From contig NZ_BIFS01000001.1 in the NCBI RefSeq assembly GCF_003967555.1, positions 1 to 64,000 of the forward strand: 64,000 nucleotides of DNA. The letters run 5' to 3'. A program made the translations under genes and the position numbers. Positions within the stretch are counted from its first letter, which is position 1. Every line of letters begins with the position of its first letter. Positions 1 through 10,697 of this stretch are shown one piece after another. Source of the DNA: Dictyobacter kobayashii (GTDB taxonomy: Bacteria; Chloroflexota; Ktedonobacteria; Ktedonobacterales; Ktedonobacteraceae). Below the pieces are notes generated by a model, which made no database searches, was not told the origin of the DNA, and saw nothing but the letters and a program-made list of their open reading frames with translations.

Positions 1-1499
1 TCGGGGTATCAAAACTGCTGGCTTAGTCGTTCTGTCGCCGCCGGCACGCTGTACCACACAGTATCCGTATCGATCTCCCTGCGACTGCTATAGCCATTCG
101 GCGCCGGCTCCTCTATGCCCAGGATGTATGTCACGTTCCGGCTCGACGATGAAAGGTGCCAATCCCGTGCAACACAATGTTGCGGATCCCCCACGCACCA
201 GCTGATACACCTGTCCAGTTCCGGGCGCTCCTGGCTGTCGCGTTCCACCTTTTCGCGCAGCGTCGCCAGCTTTTCCACCAGGCCATCCAGCGGTTTCTTC
301 TGTACCGAGGCTTTCTCTGGCTTGAAGACAATCCGCTCCAAGATCTCGATGCCCAGGCCGCAAAACCCTGCTCAATGCTTGGATAGGCCATGGACAGCAC
401 GTCCAGTTCGGAACCGTCCACCCACGTCTCATACGCCTGGCCTGCGTACTCCATTCCGGGAAATATCCACGTGTGTCGATCGCGCTGGTTCCCCGTCACC
501 ACGTCTCGCGGTGTCATGAACAGGCCCAGGTGCTGCCAATCCGACGGCACCGTATAGCGAATGCGGTAGCGCGCCGCCACTTCCCCGCATATTCATTGCG
601 GCTATCGTGGATCGCGAGCTCCGTCGGTAATCCCCACGCCAGCGCGCTATACATAAAGATGCCATCATAGTAGTACAGCGCCGGCAGACGCTTGAGCTCT
701 GGCAGTGTACACAGCTCGATGCGGCCCTGCCCCGCGTGCGACCGGATCGTCTCGCGGATCGGCGCTGGCAACGGCGCGAAGCTGCGCTTCTGGATACGGT
801 TGAGCCGACTCCACAGCGCTTGAAACGTCAGAGCCGGCGTGGCGTAGGCGCTCGCCTCTTCTCCACATACCTCCTGTAAGAAGCGTGTCAACAACACCAT
901 CGCTGCTCGCGCCTCGGCGGCTCGACACTCGGTCCCAAACCACGAAAAGACGTGCCGAATCTCGATCTCCTGCTCACTCCCACGCCGTCGGTAGCGCGCC
1001 ACCGTCTCTTCTGGCCGCTCATCCGAGAGGTAATGCCCGCGTGTGCCCGTCGTGTAGCGCTCGCGCAATTCCCGGCCAGCACCCACCCCTCGTAGGAGCC
1101 ACTGCTATCACACGGCAATTCCCCACACAACCACAGACGCACCTGGCTCGCCTCGCCCAGTTGCGGCACCGCCTCCAGCACCTCCGAAAGCGGTGCCTGC
1201 CTACCAAAGGTGAAAGGGGTTCCGACATCCATCATTCCCTCTCCCCGGCGCACGTCCACATACGCGATCACCCGACGCCGGCGCAAACGCACCTCGCTGT
1301 CCGCTGCTCTCCATACGCTCACCGGATCCGCGCTCATCTCCCCTTGCGCTCGCACACCGCCAGGCGCATCTCGTTCTGGATGATCCTCACCAGCGACCGC
1401 TCCCAATGCCACCTGCGATGGCTCCATCGCAGGCTCAGTGCGACGGCCTCCCTCCTCGTGCGTTTCCCTGCCTGACGGCACTACCACGGGCGCAGGCAC
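1..1499 (-). pseudogene. Frameshifted family-B DNA polymerase-like gene (partial)
   Basis: No single reading frame spans this region, but reading through several one-base losses on the minus strand (near plus positions 1086-1089, 583-586 and 358-359, and more below 250) gives one continuous protein. It carries YDGIFMYSAL, which resembles polymerase B motif A (D-x-x-x-M-Y); a later RNIVLHGIGTFHR stretch in the place of motif B; and EIDTDTVWYS, which resembles motif C (D-T-D). These three in order suggest a family-B DNA polymerase of the kind found on mobile elements. The gene probably continues beyond the left edge. The upstream neighbour is a small helix-turn-helix gene overlapping its start region. 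The N-terminal third is recognised only as a conserved-looking unknown region. The frameshifts may be real decay or sequencing error. Confidence 0.5.
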
Positions 1500-1888
1500 C
1501 TCTGCCAGGGCGTCTCCTCTCCTTTCCTCCCCCGGCTTCTGCTCCGGGGCACCGGCCCTCTCAGGCGCTCCCCTGCGGCATCGCAGTCAGAGGCCTGCCC
1601 TCTGACTGTTTCTGGCTTCTCCGCCTCCTCCAGCAGGCCCTGCTGCGCCGCTTTGGCTGCCTGCTGCTTGCGATACCCCTTCACCCGCGGGTGATACTCA
1701 TGCTCTTGCACCCACTCCCAGAAATCCGGGTGATCTGTCTTAATCAGCCACGCATCCCCTGACCGATACGCACTCCTGCCCAAAACTCCCGCCTTCGCCG
1801 CCTGTGTCAGCGTCGTCCGGTGAATCCCATACGCCGCTCCCACCACCGTCGCCGTCTGCACTGGCTCTCCGAACGTCTTCTTCTCCAT
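1481..1888 (-). CDS. Small helix-turn-helix (excisionase-like) protein
   Basis: A 135-residue protein. The ATG at 1888 is preferred to the GTG at 1915 because it follows a GGAGGAG ribosome binding site at good spacing. The first 55 residues (TATVVGAAYGIHRTTLTQAA, then SGDAWLIK) look like a helix-turn-helix of the excisionase/MerR-like type that checks a target site before recombination or replication. The remainder is charged and then Arg/Pro-rich, without a recognised domain. It lies immediately upstream of the polymerase-like pseudogene on the same strand and overlaps it, so the two probably formed one mobile-element module. Its exact role is unknown. Confidence 0.5.
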   Translation of the reverse strand: MEKKTFGEPVQTATVVGAAYGIHRTTLTQAAKAGVLGRSAYRSGDAWLIKTDHPDFWEWVQEHEYHPRVKGYRKQQAAKAAQQGLLEEAEKPETVRGQASDCDAAGERLRGPVPRSRSRGRKGEETPWQRCLRPW

Positions 1889-2149
1889 CCCTGCTCTCCT
1901 CCTTCTGTTCTCCACATGCTACCAGCCATCCCTGGCTGCGCGATCCCCTCACCTGCCCTACCCTTCCATCTCCCTTAAATACACCGTATGAATATTCATA
2001 ACATCGTACGATGCATCTTAACCAAAAAAAAAAGCGCTCGTCAAGCCTTCCCCTCTTCTTCCACCCTTTTTTCCTTCTGAGGCCGTTCCTCACGATCAAC
2101 CAGCACTCGCCCTGGCTCACCCCCGCCTCTTCTCAGCTCTCATGAGCGC

Positions 2150-2925
2150 TTACTCCACCCACTCTCCGTACGTCGATCCTTGCTCATCTTTCTGCAGCCG
2201 CTCTCGGAAACGATACGACTCTCCGACAAACTCTAACAGGTGCGCCCGATGCGTTAACCGATCTAACAGCGCCGCCGTCATCCGCTCATCTCCAAACACG
2301 CTATTCCAATCGGCAAACCGCAAATTCGTCGTGCTAATCAGTGACACTTTTTCATAGAGCTCTCAACACATCTGAAATAACAGATGACCGCCATCTTTGG
2401 TAAATGGGATAAATCCCAACTCATCCAGGATTAACACTTCTACCTTCCTCAGTTGCCCAACACCCTCGTTAAACGCAGTTCCTTTTGCTCCACCAACAAC
2501 TCATTCACCACTCCCGCCGCACTATAAAACCGCACCCGTCTCCCCTGCCGACACGCCGCCATCCCCAATCCCGTCGCAATATGCGTCTTTCCCAATCCAG
2601 GATTGCCCATCAGAATAATCGTTTCCGCCTGCTCAATATATCCTCCTTGCGCCAGCTTCAACACTCGACCCTTATTTACCCCTCCTACCTGGCTAAAATC
2701 AAAGCTCGATACATCCTTGATGATCGGAAATTTCGCCGCCCCAATCGCTCGCTCAATCCGATTCACCTTCCGCTGCGCCATCTCCGCTTCACATAACGCC
2801 AACAAATATTGCTCAGGCGTCGAGTCTCCACGCGCGGCATCTTGCGCATATTGTTCATAGTTCTGCACAAACGTTGACAGCCTCAGCTGCCCCAAATACT
2901 CTTCCAGTAACGCTTTCTGGGTCAT
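2150..2925 (-). pseudogene. istB: IS21 helper ATPase IstB (frameshifted)
   Basis: IstB is the AAA+ ATPase that assists the IS21 transposase in target capture. The first 158 residues contain the Walker A motif GNPGLGKTH. After one missing G at 2455-2457 the frame continues with the Walker B-like VLILDELGF and later [10 protein letters not shown], typical of IstB. A second lesion, an in-frame TGA at 2363-2365, follows LLFQMC. Without these lesions the product would be about 255 residues, the normal family length. It starts about 26 bases after istA ends, as expected for an istAB operon. Confidence 0.8.
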
Positions 2926-4097
2926 ACATCCCCTCCTCTACCACCGGCTTGTCACGATCGCCTCATACCTCGCCAGATCAATCCCAGACTCCTGGCTTCC
3001 CCCTTCTCCTCTTGCCTCCACTCCTTTCTGCCTCCCAACAACTCCGAGACGCAATACTCCACCCCATCCACATGCACACACCCATAGGCCAACGCCTGCT
3101 TGATCGCCAGTTCAATCACCTGCGCCGTATATCTCTGATGCAACGCCACTATTCCCATGAACTCTTTCACCCCTCTCCCCTCCGGCCACTTCTCACGCAG
3201 CCTTTTGAGCAACTCGAAATAACACTCCGGCCACTGCTTCTTCCACTTCTTTAAGGGCAACGCATGCTCGAACGATCCTGGCTTCTGCTTGATCAATCCC
3301 ACATAATGCAGCGGATCTAGCACATCTTCCTCTCGCTCATAGCTGCGCTCGTGCCGCGCCAGCACCTTCACTCCCTCCACAATCTCCACATGAAACGCCG
3401 ACGCCTTCACCGTTACCTGCTCTCGTCCTCGCTTCACTGGCAACGAATACCGATTCGTCTCAAAGATCACCTGACTATACGGCGTCACTCTCGCTTCCCG
3501 AATCTCCGCGCACTCATAGTCCCCCTCCGGCACCCCTCGCAGATGCCCACGTTCTTCCTCCCACATCTCTCCGATCGTTTTCTTCTCCCCTCTCACCTTC
3601 CTCCCATTCTCCCGATCGCAGCGCTTCCGCAACACCTCATTCAACTCCTCATAGCTTTTCACCCGCGGCACGGGCACAAACATGCGTTTCCGCATATATC
3701 CCACCCCATTCTCCACTCCCCCTTTTTCCTCCGGCGCATAGGCGTACAAAAACGTGACTCAAAGAGATAGTGGCTCCGCAATCCCACAAAACTCCTTCTC
3801 TCCTCTCGCTTCCGCTCTCCTCCCTCCTGGCTCACATGCACCGCCGTCGCCACATTATCATAAATAATCCGCTGCGGCACCCCCCAAAGTACGCAAAGGC
3901 ATCCCGATGCCCTTGCAAAAAACATTCCAGCCGCTGCGTCGGAAACGCCTCCACATACAGTTTCCTCGAATAGCACATCCCCAACACAAATACCTGCACC
4001 TTCACCGCTCGTCCACCCAGTTCCACCACCGCTTCCCCGTAGGGTAGCCAGCCAGCGAAGGTGACATTGTTGTTCCTTTTTCTGACCGGCTCCCTCC

Positions 4098-4131
4098 AAA
4101 CCCGGCGTGCGCCTTTCAACGCACCGGGCTT
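4098..4131 (-). ncRNA. Group II intron domain V
   Basis: A 34-nucleotide hairpin on the minus strand: AAGCCCGGTGCG, then a GAAA tetraloop context, then CGCACGCCGGGTTT. This is the conserved catalytic domain V of group II introns. It lies about 60 bases before the intron 3' end and just downstream of the maturase stop, the normal arrangement. Confidence 0.85.
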
Positions 4132-4141
4132 TCCAGCATCA

Positions 4142-6033
4142 TCAGGTTTCTCCTGTCCGTGAGCGTGATACCTTGTTGCGTCTGTGTGGGCGTCCGTGTT
4201 GAATGTCCATATGGCAGGTATGGCAGAGGACGAGCGTTTTTCTCCGGCGGGCGGCCATGATTTGGACCCATTGCGGCTTCTCTCGACCTGTATACTTGTT
4301 CAGGTCTTTCAATGCCCGTATGTGATGCACCTCTATCTTAGTGGTCATGCGGGTTGCCCCGCATTGTTCACATGTTTGGGCCAGGAGTCGCCGTTCTAGT
4401 TCTGACCGTTTCCAGGCGTATTGCTTCATTTCGTCCTCAATGGGTGCGGTGACATCCCAGGTAAGAGGGATGCCTCCCCAAGTGGCTACAAGTGGCTTTT
4501 TCCCTTCACGCGAGACCGTGACTTGCAATCCTTTGTATTTCTTCCCCTCGACATCTATTTCCGCTTTGTACTTCTTGTACACCTTACTTACTGATATTTT
4601 GTGTTTGCTCGCTAACGTCTTCGTGAGCGATTGTTCCATCACCCACTTGAGTTTGCGGAGCGTGTAAAGGTTGTAGGCCATCCGGTAGTAATTGACCAAC
4701 CCCGATATTCAAGCTGGTAAGTTGCCATGATGGTGAAGTCGCTCTCGTTGAGCAACTCTGCTCGGTGAGAGGGCTTTCCTTTGCGCATATACTGCTTGCA
4801 TTTGTTTTCGACGACCTTTCTGGGTACTTTCAGACCGATGCCTCCATTGATGCTTCGGCCTCTTCGCCCGTTTTTGTCGCGGGTCTGTTTGGTGTCGCAG
4901 TGTAAGGTCGTGATTTCGTAATTGAGGAATTTGGCAGCGCTGTCCCGTGTGTGGGTAATCAACGTCTTCTCGTCCGAGAGATTGAGCTTGAGTTCTTCAA
5001 GCAGAAACTTTCGGAGCCGTTGCTTAATAGCCTCTGCTTCTTCCTTGGGGCCAACAAACGACAGGGCGAAATCATCTGCATACCTTACGTATCTCAGTCG
5101 TCGAAAGCCGGGGTCTTGGGGATCGATGGAGGGAAGCTTTTGGGCCTGTTGCTTGATCTTGTGGGCAGCCTCCTTCTGTCCTCTGTTGTGCCGTTTGCGG
5201 GCGCGGTTAATCAGGCGATTGTATTCCTGATTTGGCCTTTTTTTCTTCCCTCTGGTGTATTCGGGGATAAGTTCTGTCTCCACAAATCTATCCAGTTTCG
5301 AGAGCAGAATATTGGAGAGGACCGGACTCAAGATGCTTCCTTGTGGAACTCCACTGAAGGTGTTGTTGAGCTTCCAGTCTTCCATGTAGCCTGCATCGAG
5401 AAGCTTTTTGACGAGATTGAGAAATCGCCCATCCTGGATGTGTTCGGCGAGTGCCGAAATGATGAGATTATGGTCAAGGGAGCCAAAACAGTCAGCTATG
5501 TCGCCCTCGATGATCCAAACTGTGCCTTGCCAGATTCGGTAGACTTCTCGGAGAGCCGTATGGCATCCTCGTCCTTCACGGAAGCCGTGAGAGTGTTCGC
5601 TGAATGTCCCATCGAAGTAGGCATCTAGGATCATTCTCATAACCTCAGCCAAGAGTTTGTCACTCCAAACAGGTATGCCGAGCGGTCTCTTTTTCCCGTT
5701 CTTTTTCAAGATGTAGGTTCTTCGCGCTGGTTGCCACTGATATCGTTCCTGCTTCAGTGCAGCAATGATGGCTTCAAAGGTTTCCAGAGAGGTGCCGTCA
5801 GCCGTTTCTTCCGTCACGCCGGGCGTCATCGCGCCAGCATTTCGGTAGACTCGACCGTAGGCAGTTAAGTACAGATTTGTGTTGTACAGTTGTCTGTAGA
5901 CGCGCTTTAATGGCAAGCCCCGCTTGCCGCGTTCACGGAGAAGCCCTAAATACGTTTCGGTTGTCTGCAATTTCGCATACCTCCATGCATTAGTAACTTC
6001 TTGATACCTTCCCTCTGCGTGGGTATCTTTCAC
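4142..6033 (-). pseudogene. ltrA: Group II intron reverse transcriptase/maturase (one-base frameshift)
   Basis: This intron-encoded protein promotes splicing and retrohoming. The first part (4639-6033) covers reverse transcriptase blocks, with SGVPQGSILSPVLSN and the active site RYADDFALSF. The second part (4142-4699) holds the maturase X domain (NYYRMAYNL) and a C-terminal HNH endonuclease with CEQCGA, EVHHI and CHTCH. The two frames join at EYRG/LVNYY if one G is restored in the run at 4700-4703, giving about 630 residues. With that base missing, the maturase and endonuclease parts are cut off. The lesion may be a sequencing error in a homopolymer. Confidence 0.85.
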
Positions 6034-7019
6034 GCACTCTGGCCTGCCTTCGCAGGCTGCCCCTTTGATTTCGTTGGATCAGCGTTGTTCCATTGAAGTC
6101 TCGTATGGGGGTTCCGTCGCCATGAGTTTCGCAACTTTTAGGCGATCCCGCTTTTGCGCATATGCAACGTGTAGTGTGTTTAGGTGCCCGTTTGTTCTCT
6201 TTCGGGTTCATTACCCGCCATTCATCAGAGGGGGTGTTATCATGAGGACTGGGGTCTCATGCTTTTCTGATGTCGTTCTTTCAGGCATGGTTTTAACGGA
6301 TGCAAGTGATCATCATGCGAGAACTCAGGTTTAGCAATTGGCCAGCTTCACCATGCACACAGGACTTGCAGAGCAACTCTTTACATGCCTTCAAGGGTTC
6401 TCCGCGTTTCCAACATGCTGTTTTCCCCTTTGCGTTTCCGCTCCAGGTCGGTTGGATGTCCTAGAGGTTCATTACCCCCTTCCTCTCCCGTGTTACACGG
6501 GTATTGCATATGCACCGACACGGCGCACCCAGTCACATTGCGCATCCTCCCGGGCTCATAGCTCAGCGGCACATACACCTCCCCAGACTCCCGACGCCGC
6601 TTCCACTTCCCCACCTCCATCCGCACCCGCGACTCACACCCGCCATATCCCTCCTCTCGAATCACCTCATAGATCCGCGCTGCCGTATATCTCTGCTTCA
6701 CCGGCAAACGCTCCTGCTCCTCCAACATCTCCTCCACACGCCGCCGATACGGCTCATACACCAACCTTCCCTGCCGCCTGCCTGGCTCGTTCTTCCCCTT
6801 CACCTTCCTGCCCTCACTCCCCACCGCCTCCTTGATCACCTTCCGACTCCATCCCCCCTCGCGCGCAATCTGCCGCTGGCTCTTGCGCTCCACATAATAC
6901 GCCCGTCGAATCTGTTCCCTTTCTTCCTCTCGTATCGCCACTGCCTCTTCCTCCTCACATTTATCATCAGTTCTCTTTTGCCTGTTTTCTCCCTATCATA
7001 CATGCCTCCCCCGCTCCCT

Positions 7020-7177
7020 GGCAACCTTTTCGTTATCACTTCCCTATTTCCATATCCTCCTATATGTTCATTCACCTCTTCTCTATGTATCAATCAATAT
7101 CACTCTTTTATCACTTCCCTTCTTCCCACCACACAAAGAGCCTGCAGCTCCTCTTCTGGCAACCTTTTCTTTATCAC
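7020..7177. repeat. Paired short repeats near the IS21 left end
   Basis: Two near-identical 20-base copies, GGCAACCTTTTCGTTATCAC at 7020 and GGCAACCTTTTCTTTATCAC at 7158, separated by about 140 bases. IS21 elements often carry multiple copies of their transposase-binding repeats at each end, so these are candidate left-end binding sites. No matching inverted copy was found at the other end. Confidence 0.4.
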
Positions 7178-7312
7178 TGGGGGCCTGGTGGCTCCCTTTT
7201 CTGGCTCTCCGCCACAAAAAGTGAGCTTGATTGCTTGAACAAAGCTGCAGAGATTTGATAGACTGTCATCGATACATGGCTGTGAGACACATGTGGCAAG
7301 GAGTGCAGTTCG

Positions 7313-8719
7313 ATGAGTAATTCAGACACAATCTCTTCTCCATTTTTTCCTCTCCCCGACGGGATCAGCATTTTGGGATTTGAAGCCTCAGACACTGGCC
7401 TGGTGGTGAGCATTACCTGCCATCTTTCTTTCGCCCTCTGCCCAGGATGCCAGCAGCGTTCAGAACGAATACATAGTTCATATCGAAGATTGGTCGCCGA
7501 TGTTCCAAGCAGCGGCCGTCAGGTGACCCTGGCTCTCACTGTGCGGAAATTTATCTGCGGCGTCCCAGCGTGCTCTCACAAAATTTTTACTGAGCGTATG
7601 CCAGATTTCGTGCGCCCGTATGCGCGCCTGACCAACCGTTTGCTCCAAGCTCTCCAGGACGTGGGGGTTGCTACCTGTGCAGAGGCAGGAGTGCGTTTGG
7701 CTCCGAAGTTGGGAATGTCAGTCACCGCAACGACGCTGCTTCGTCGCATGCGCGAGCGGTCTGTCCCAACTCCCGATGCCGTTCGAATTCTTGGCGTGGA
7801 CGATTGGGCCTGGCGAAAAGGTATGACATACGGAAGTATTCTCGTCGATCTTGAGCGGCGATGCCCCATCGAGATCCTCCCCGACCGCAAGGCCGAAACA
7901 GTGGAGGCTTGGTTACGGCTTCATCCAGAAATTGAGGTCGTCAGCCGGGATCGTGCAGGTGCCTACGCTGAGGCGGTACGAAAAGGAGCACCACAGGCAC
8001 TCGAAGTTGCGGATCGATTTCACCTGTTAAAAAATCTCCGCGAACATCTCCGTGATTTTCTGCTTCGCAAACATACCCTGCTGCCAGAAGCCGAGGAAGT
8101 TGTTTCGGATGCCATTCCACAAAAAGCGCGAGGAAGACCAAAGAATGCCTCCTCTGTTACTCCTCCTGCCGATCAAGAGAAGCCTCTTTTTCGCAAGATG
8201 TCAGCAAGCTTGCGAGAGTATGAAGATCGAACTACCTCTCAAACGCAGGTGACATTGGCGCAAGAACGCAAACAAGCGAGCCGAGCACGACGGTATGCGT
8301 GCTATGAAGCGGTTCGAGAACTCCACCAACAAGACTTTTCCGGACGTGAAATTGCCCGTCGTTTGCAACTCTCTCGCCACAAGGTGATGCAATTCATTCA
8401 GGCTGAGGGTTTCCCTGAACGGGTCCCTTCTGTGCCCAAGCCGAGCATTCTTGATCCCTACAAACCCTTGATTTTGGAACGCTGGGCACAAGGGTGCCAT
8501 AACGGAACCCAGATCTACCACGAGATCACACTGGCCGGATATACTGGCTCGGAGCCTTTACTTCGGCTCTTTATCACGCAGCTTCGTAAACAACAGAGAC
8601 AAGAACAGGTCTGCGTCCCCACATCTCCGGCTTTGGCTGCTTGTAAGGAATTGGCATCCTGCCACAAACACAAATTCCGTGGGAATGGAATATCACCAGG
8701 GGTTTACAGCCACTGGTGA
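7313..8719 (+). CDS. ISL3-family transposase, C-terminally truncated
   Basis: A 468-residue DDE transposase of the ISL3 type. It starts with an N-terminal zinc-finger region (CPGCQQRSERIHSSYRR, then CGVPACSHKIF) and a helix-turn-helix. The catalytic core contains VDDWAWRK with the first aspartate and SRDRAGAYAEA with the second. An inserted segment with a second helix-turn-helix (GREIARRLQLSRHKV) follows. The third catalytic residue and the usual C-terminal NRLKLIKR-type motif are absent: similarity fades near 8,650 and the last 20-30 residues look unrelated. The protein is therefore probably inactive. An IS end is likely just upstream (7180-7240) but was not defined. Confidence 0.8.
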   Translation: MSNSDTISSPFFPLPDGISILGFEASDTGLVVSITCHLSFALCPGCQQRSERIHSSYRRLVADVPSSGRQVTLALTVRKFICGVPACSHKIFTERMPDFVRPYARLTNRLLQALQDVGVATCAEAGVRLAPKLGMSVTATTLLRRMRERSVPTPDAVRILGVDDWAWRKGMTYGSILVDLERRCPIEILPDRKAETVEAWLRLHPEIEVVSRDRAGAYAEAVRKGAPQALEVADRFHLLKNLREHLRDFLLRKHTLLPEAEEVVSDAIPQKARGRPKNASSVTPPADQEKPLFRKMSASLREYEDRTTSQTQVTLAQERKQASRARRYACYEAVRELHQQDFSGREIARRLQLSRHKVMQFIQAEGFPERVPSVPKPSILDPYKPLILERWAQGCHNGTQIYHEITLAGYTGSEPLLRLFITQLRKQQRQEQVCVPTSPALAACKELASCHKHKFRGNGISPGVYSHW

Positions 8720-9718
8720 AAAATCACAATCTCCTCGTAGAACACCTCTTTCCCCATCATGCCATCCTTTCTGGGCCCTCATATTCTCCCGCTTCCTGAC
8801 TGATCTGCGCCATCTCATCCAAGACCGCATCCCTCTCTGCCCTCGCTCTTCATTTATGACGGTGCAGCGACATATTTGCCGCACACAAAAACCACACTCC
8901 CTGCGCACCGCAAACTCATGTTTGTCAATTTATGGCAACACAGGGCAACAAACGTCAATTCTTGTCAACTCCTGGTAACCCGTCGCCCTTCCTCCTCTCC
9001 TCGCAGCGCGTTCCTACACAAATATGCACAATATGGCATACAACCGCATCTCCCCACCGTGCCAGGCCACCTGACAAAACGCGCATCAGAACAATAACAG
9101 GCAAAGTGATTACAGAGTGATGAGCACATGATGAGCGTATGTTCACTCCATGCTCCCACACAAGCCGTCACCCAACGCTGCTATATGTGACGGCGCACCA
9201 CCATATATACCACAAAAAAGCACACTCCTCTCACATCACCAAAGGGCTCCCTCTTCCCCTATGAACATGCAGGACACTGCACACACCGGCTAGAGGCTCA
9301 TCCTTCCCTCTCGCACACGCATACATGCAAGCCTGTTCAATATCGTACCTGATTCCTTTTACGAACGACGGCTGCAGTTCCTGTTATTACTGAGCACTAT
9401 TTGTGCGGGAGAACCCTTTTATTCGACAAACAACACAAAGGCTGGAATGAGGAAGCGTCGAAAGCCTCTCATCTGAAATGAGTTCGAAGATTCCGCGCAA
9501 TTATCAAATGGCCAGATCCGTCCGTTTCCTGGCTCTATTGACCATTGGCTCTCCCTCCGTCGTGGGCTATCGTATCAATAGGTGGTTGATTGGTCCTGAT
9601 CCAACCATCCAACCATGGAAAGAGAGCCATGACGGGCTTCGACTCGTTCCTGGCGACTATCTAGCAAGCGGGAGAGACTGTGTATCAAGGATGAGGTATG
9701 TGAAAGGGACATGACGAC
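8720..9718. other. Gene-free stretch between transposase and PAS gene
   Basis: No supported gene. It is pyrimidine-rich on the plus strand. A cluster of related short motifs (GTCAATTTATGGCAACA, GTCAATTCTTGTCAACT, GGTAACCCG) lies at about 8927-8985 and resembles the repeated ends of an insertion element whose body is missing. Open frames here have no coding character. Confidence 0.5.
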
Positions 9719-10533
9719 ATGAAATCTATAACCGAAGAAAGAAAATGGGAAGAGAAGAGCAACGAGCAGTATGCGTTTATTGATGCGCTGCCTCAATTGA
9801 TCTGGATCGTTCAACCGGATGGTTGCGTTGCCTATACTAACCAACGCTGGCGTGACTATAGCGGTGAACAACAATTGCCTTCCCGTGCTAACCTGTTCTT
9901 GCAGCAAGAAATATGGCCTGAGAACCTTCATCCTGAGGACCGAGCATACGTTCTGGCACTGCAGCAACAGGCTTTTGAGACCGGTGTACCGCTTACCGTG
10001 AGATATCGTCTGAGAGAGGGACATACAGGTGCCTATCGCTGGTTTCTCGCACAGGTTGTCCCATACTATAATGAAGCGGGAAAGATTGTACGATGGATGG
10101 TTAGCTGCACCGACATCGATGACCAGAAACAAACCGAAGATACATTGCGTCAGAGCCAGGAGCGTGTGGACCTGCTGATGCGCTCCAGCTTGATTGGCAT
10201 CTTTGTCGCTGAGGATAATGAGATTGTGGATGCGAATACCACCTTTCTCCGCATGACAGGATATAGCCAGAAAGACCTGGATCAGCGAAATATTCAGTGG
10301 ACAACAACGACGCCGGCACTCGCCTCTTCATTTCCGGAACAGGTCCATCAGGAAGTAGTGGTGCAACACTACAAGACCCCGTTCGAAACAGAATTGGTGT
10401 GTAAAGATGGTAGCAAGCTCCCTGTTTTATTGGGGGGCATCGCTGTTCATGGCCAGATGCTACAAGGCATTGGCATTGTCATGGATAATGCTGCTCGTCA
10501 CGAGTTGCAGCAGCGGAAGGACTCTTTTGTAAC
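9719..10533 (+). pseudogene. Truncated PAS-domain sensor kinase
   Basis: The first 270 residues form two PAS sensory domains: about 20-135 (DALPQLIWIVQPDGCVAYTN, then WFLAQVVPYYNEAGKIVRW) and about 145-265 (GIFVAEDNEIVDANTTFLRM). The coiled linker HELQQRKDSF, which in this family leads into the histidine kinase domain, follows. Just after that the sequence switches to antisense IS3 transposase DNA, so the phosphoacceptor histidine and ATP-binding domains are missing. The open frame continues to 10660 through foreign sequence only. It would have been a cytoplasmic two-component sensor, with no membrane segment visible. Confidence 0.75.
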
Positions 10534-10547
10534 TTCCGGCATAGCCT

Positions 10548-10697
10548 TGATCACTGTTACAAATGGCCGGATGAGCTTGTCTCAAGGCTCGTTACAACGC
10601 TTCGAGCACGAAGGCAACCTGCATGGTTTGATCCAGTTCCCACGCCAGCACATAGCGTGAATACCAATCCAAGACGGCGACCAGATAGAGAAAGCTA
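10548..10697 (-). pseudogene. IS3-family transposase (OrfB) fragment
   Basis: Read on the minus strand, this short stretch encodes LYLVAVLDWYSRYVLAWEL, then FVLEAL, an in-frame TAA, and RALRQAHPAICNSDQG. This is the catalytic core of an IS3-type integrase, with the first two aspartates in LDWYSR and NSDQG. Both ends are cut: upstream by the duplicated dnaK leader, downstream by the PAS kinase. It is too short for gene callers and clearly a relic. Confidence 0.75.

Larger units (their letters stand above)
4039..6528 (-). mobile_element. Group II intron with reverse transcriptase
   Basis: Boundaries are set from the sequence. On the minus strand the 5' end reads GTGCGCC, the usual group II start, directly after exon GTGACTGG. 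The 3' end reads CTACCCTAC, directly before exon GGGGAAGCG. Joining the exons gives GACTGGGGGGAAGCG, which encodes D-W-G-E-A of the host transposase. A clear domain V hairpin lies at 4098-4131, followed by a domain VI-like stem. The intron encodes a reverse transcriptase/maturase with an HNH endonuclease domain and is oriented like its host gene, so forward splicing could restore the host mRNA. Confidence 0.88.
2150..6941 (-). mobile_element. IS21-family element interrupted by a group II intron
   Basis: An istA-istB pair on the minus strand in the usual IS21 order, with istA starting at 6941 and istB ending near 2150. The istA coding sequence is split by a complete group II intron (4039-6528). 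Both transposition genes also carry single-base frameshifts, so the element as written cannot make functional proteins. Terminal inverted repeats could not be placed with confidence. Repeated short motifs at 7020-7041 and 7158-7177 lie just outside the istA start, where IS21 elements carry multiple end repeats, so the true left end is probably near 7.2 kb. Confidence 0.75.
2952..6941 (-). pseudogene. istA: IS21 transposase IstA, split by intron and frameshifted
   Basis: The DDE transposase of the IS21 element. The 5' exon (6529-6941) starts at a GTG behind a GGAGGA site and encodes the N-terminal helix-turn-helix region up to the first catalytic motif. The 3' exon (2952-4038) resumes with GEAVVELGG and runs to the C-terminus. 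Joining the exons rebuilds D-W-G-E-A around the first catalytic aspartate. Three one-base losses interrupt the frame: G at 6549-6551, G at 3880-3885 and T at 3748-3752. Later features such as YDNVATAV and FETNRYSLPV are typical of IstA. The gene would be inactive as written even after splicing. Confidence 0.8.

Noticed and set aside
9575..10132. A 185-residue minus-strand frame opposite the PAS domain gene
   Set aside because: It is a shadow of the clearly conserved PAS sequence on the other strand.
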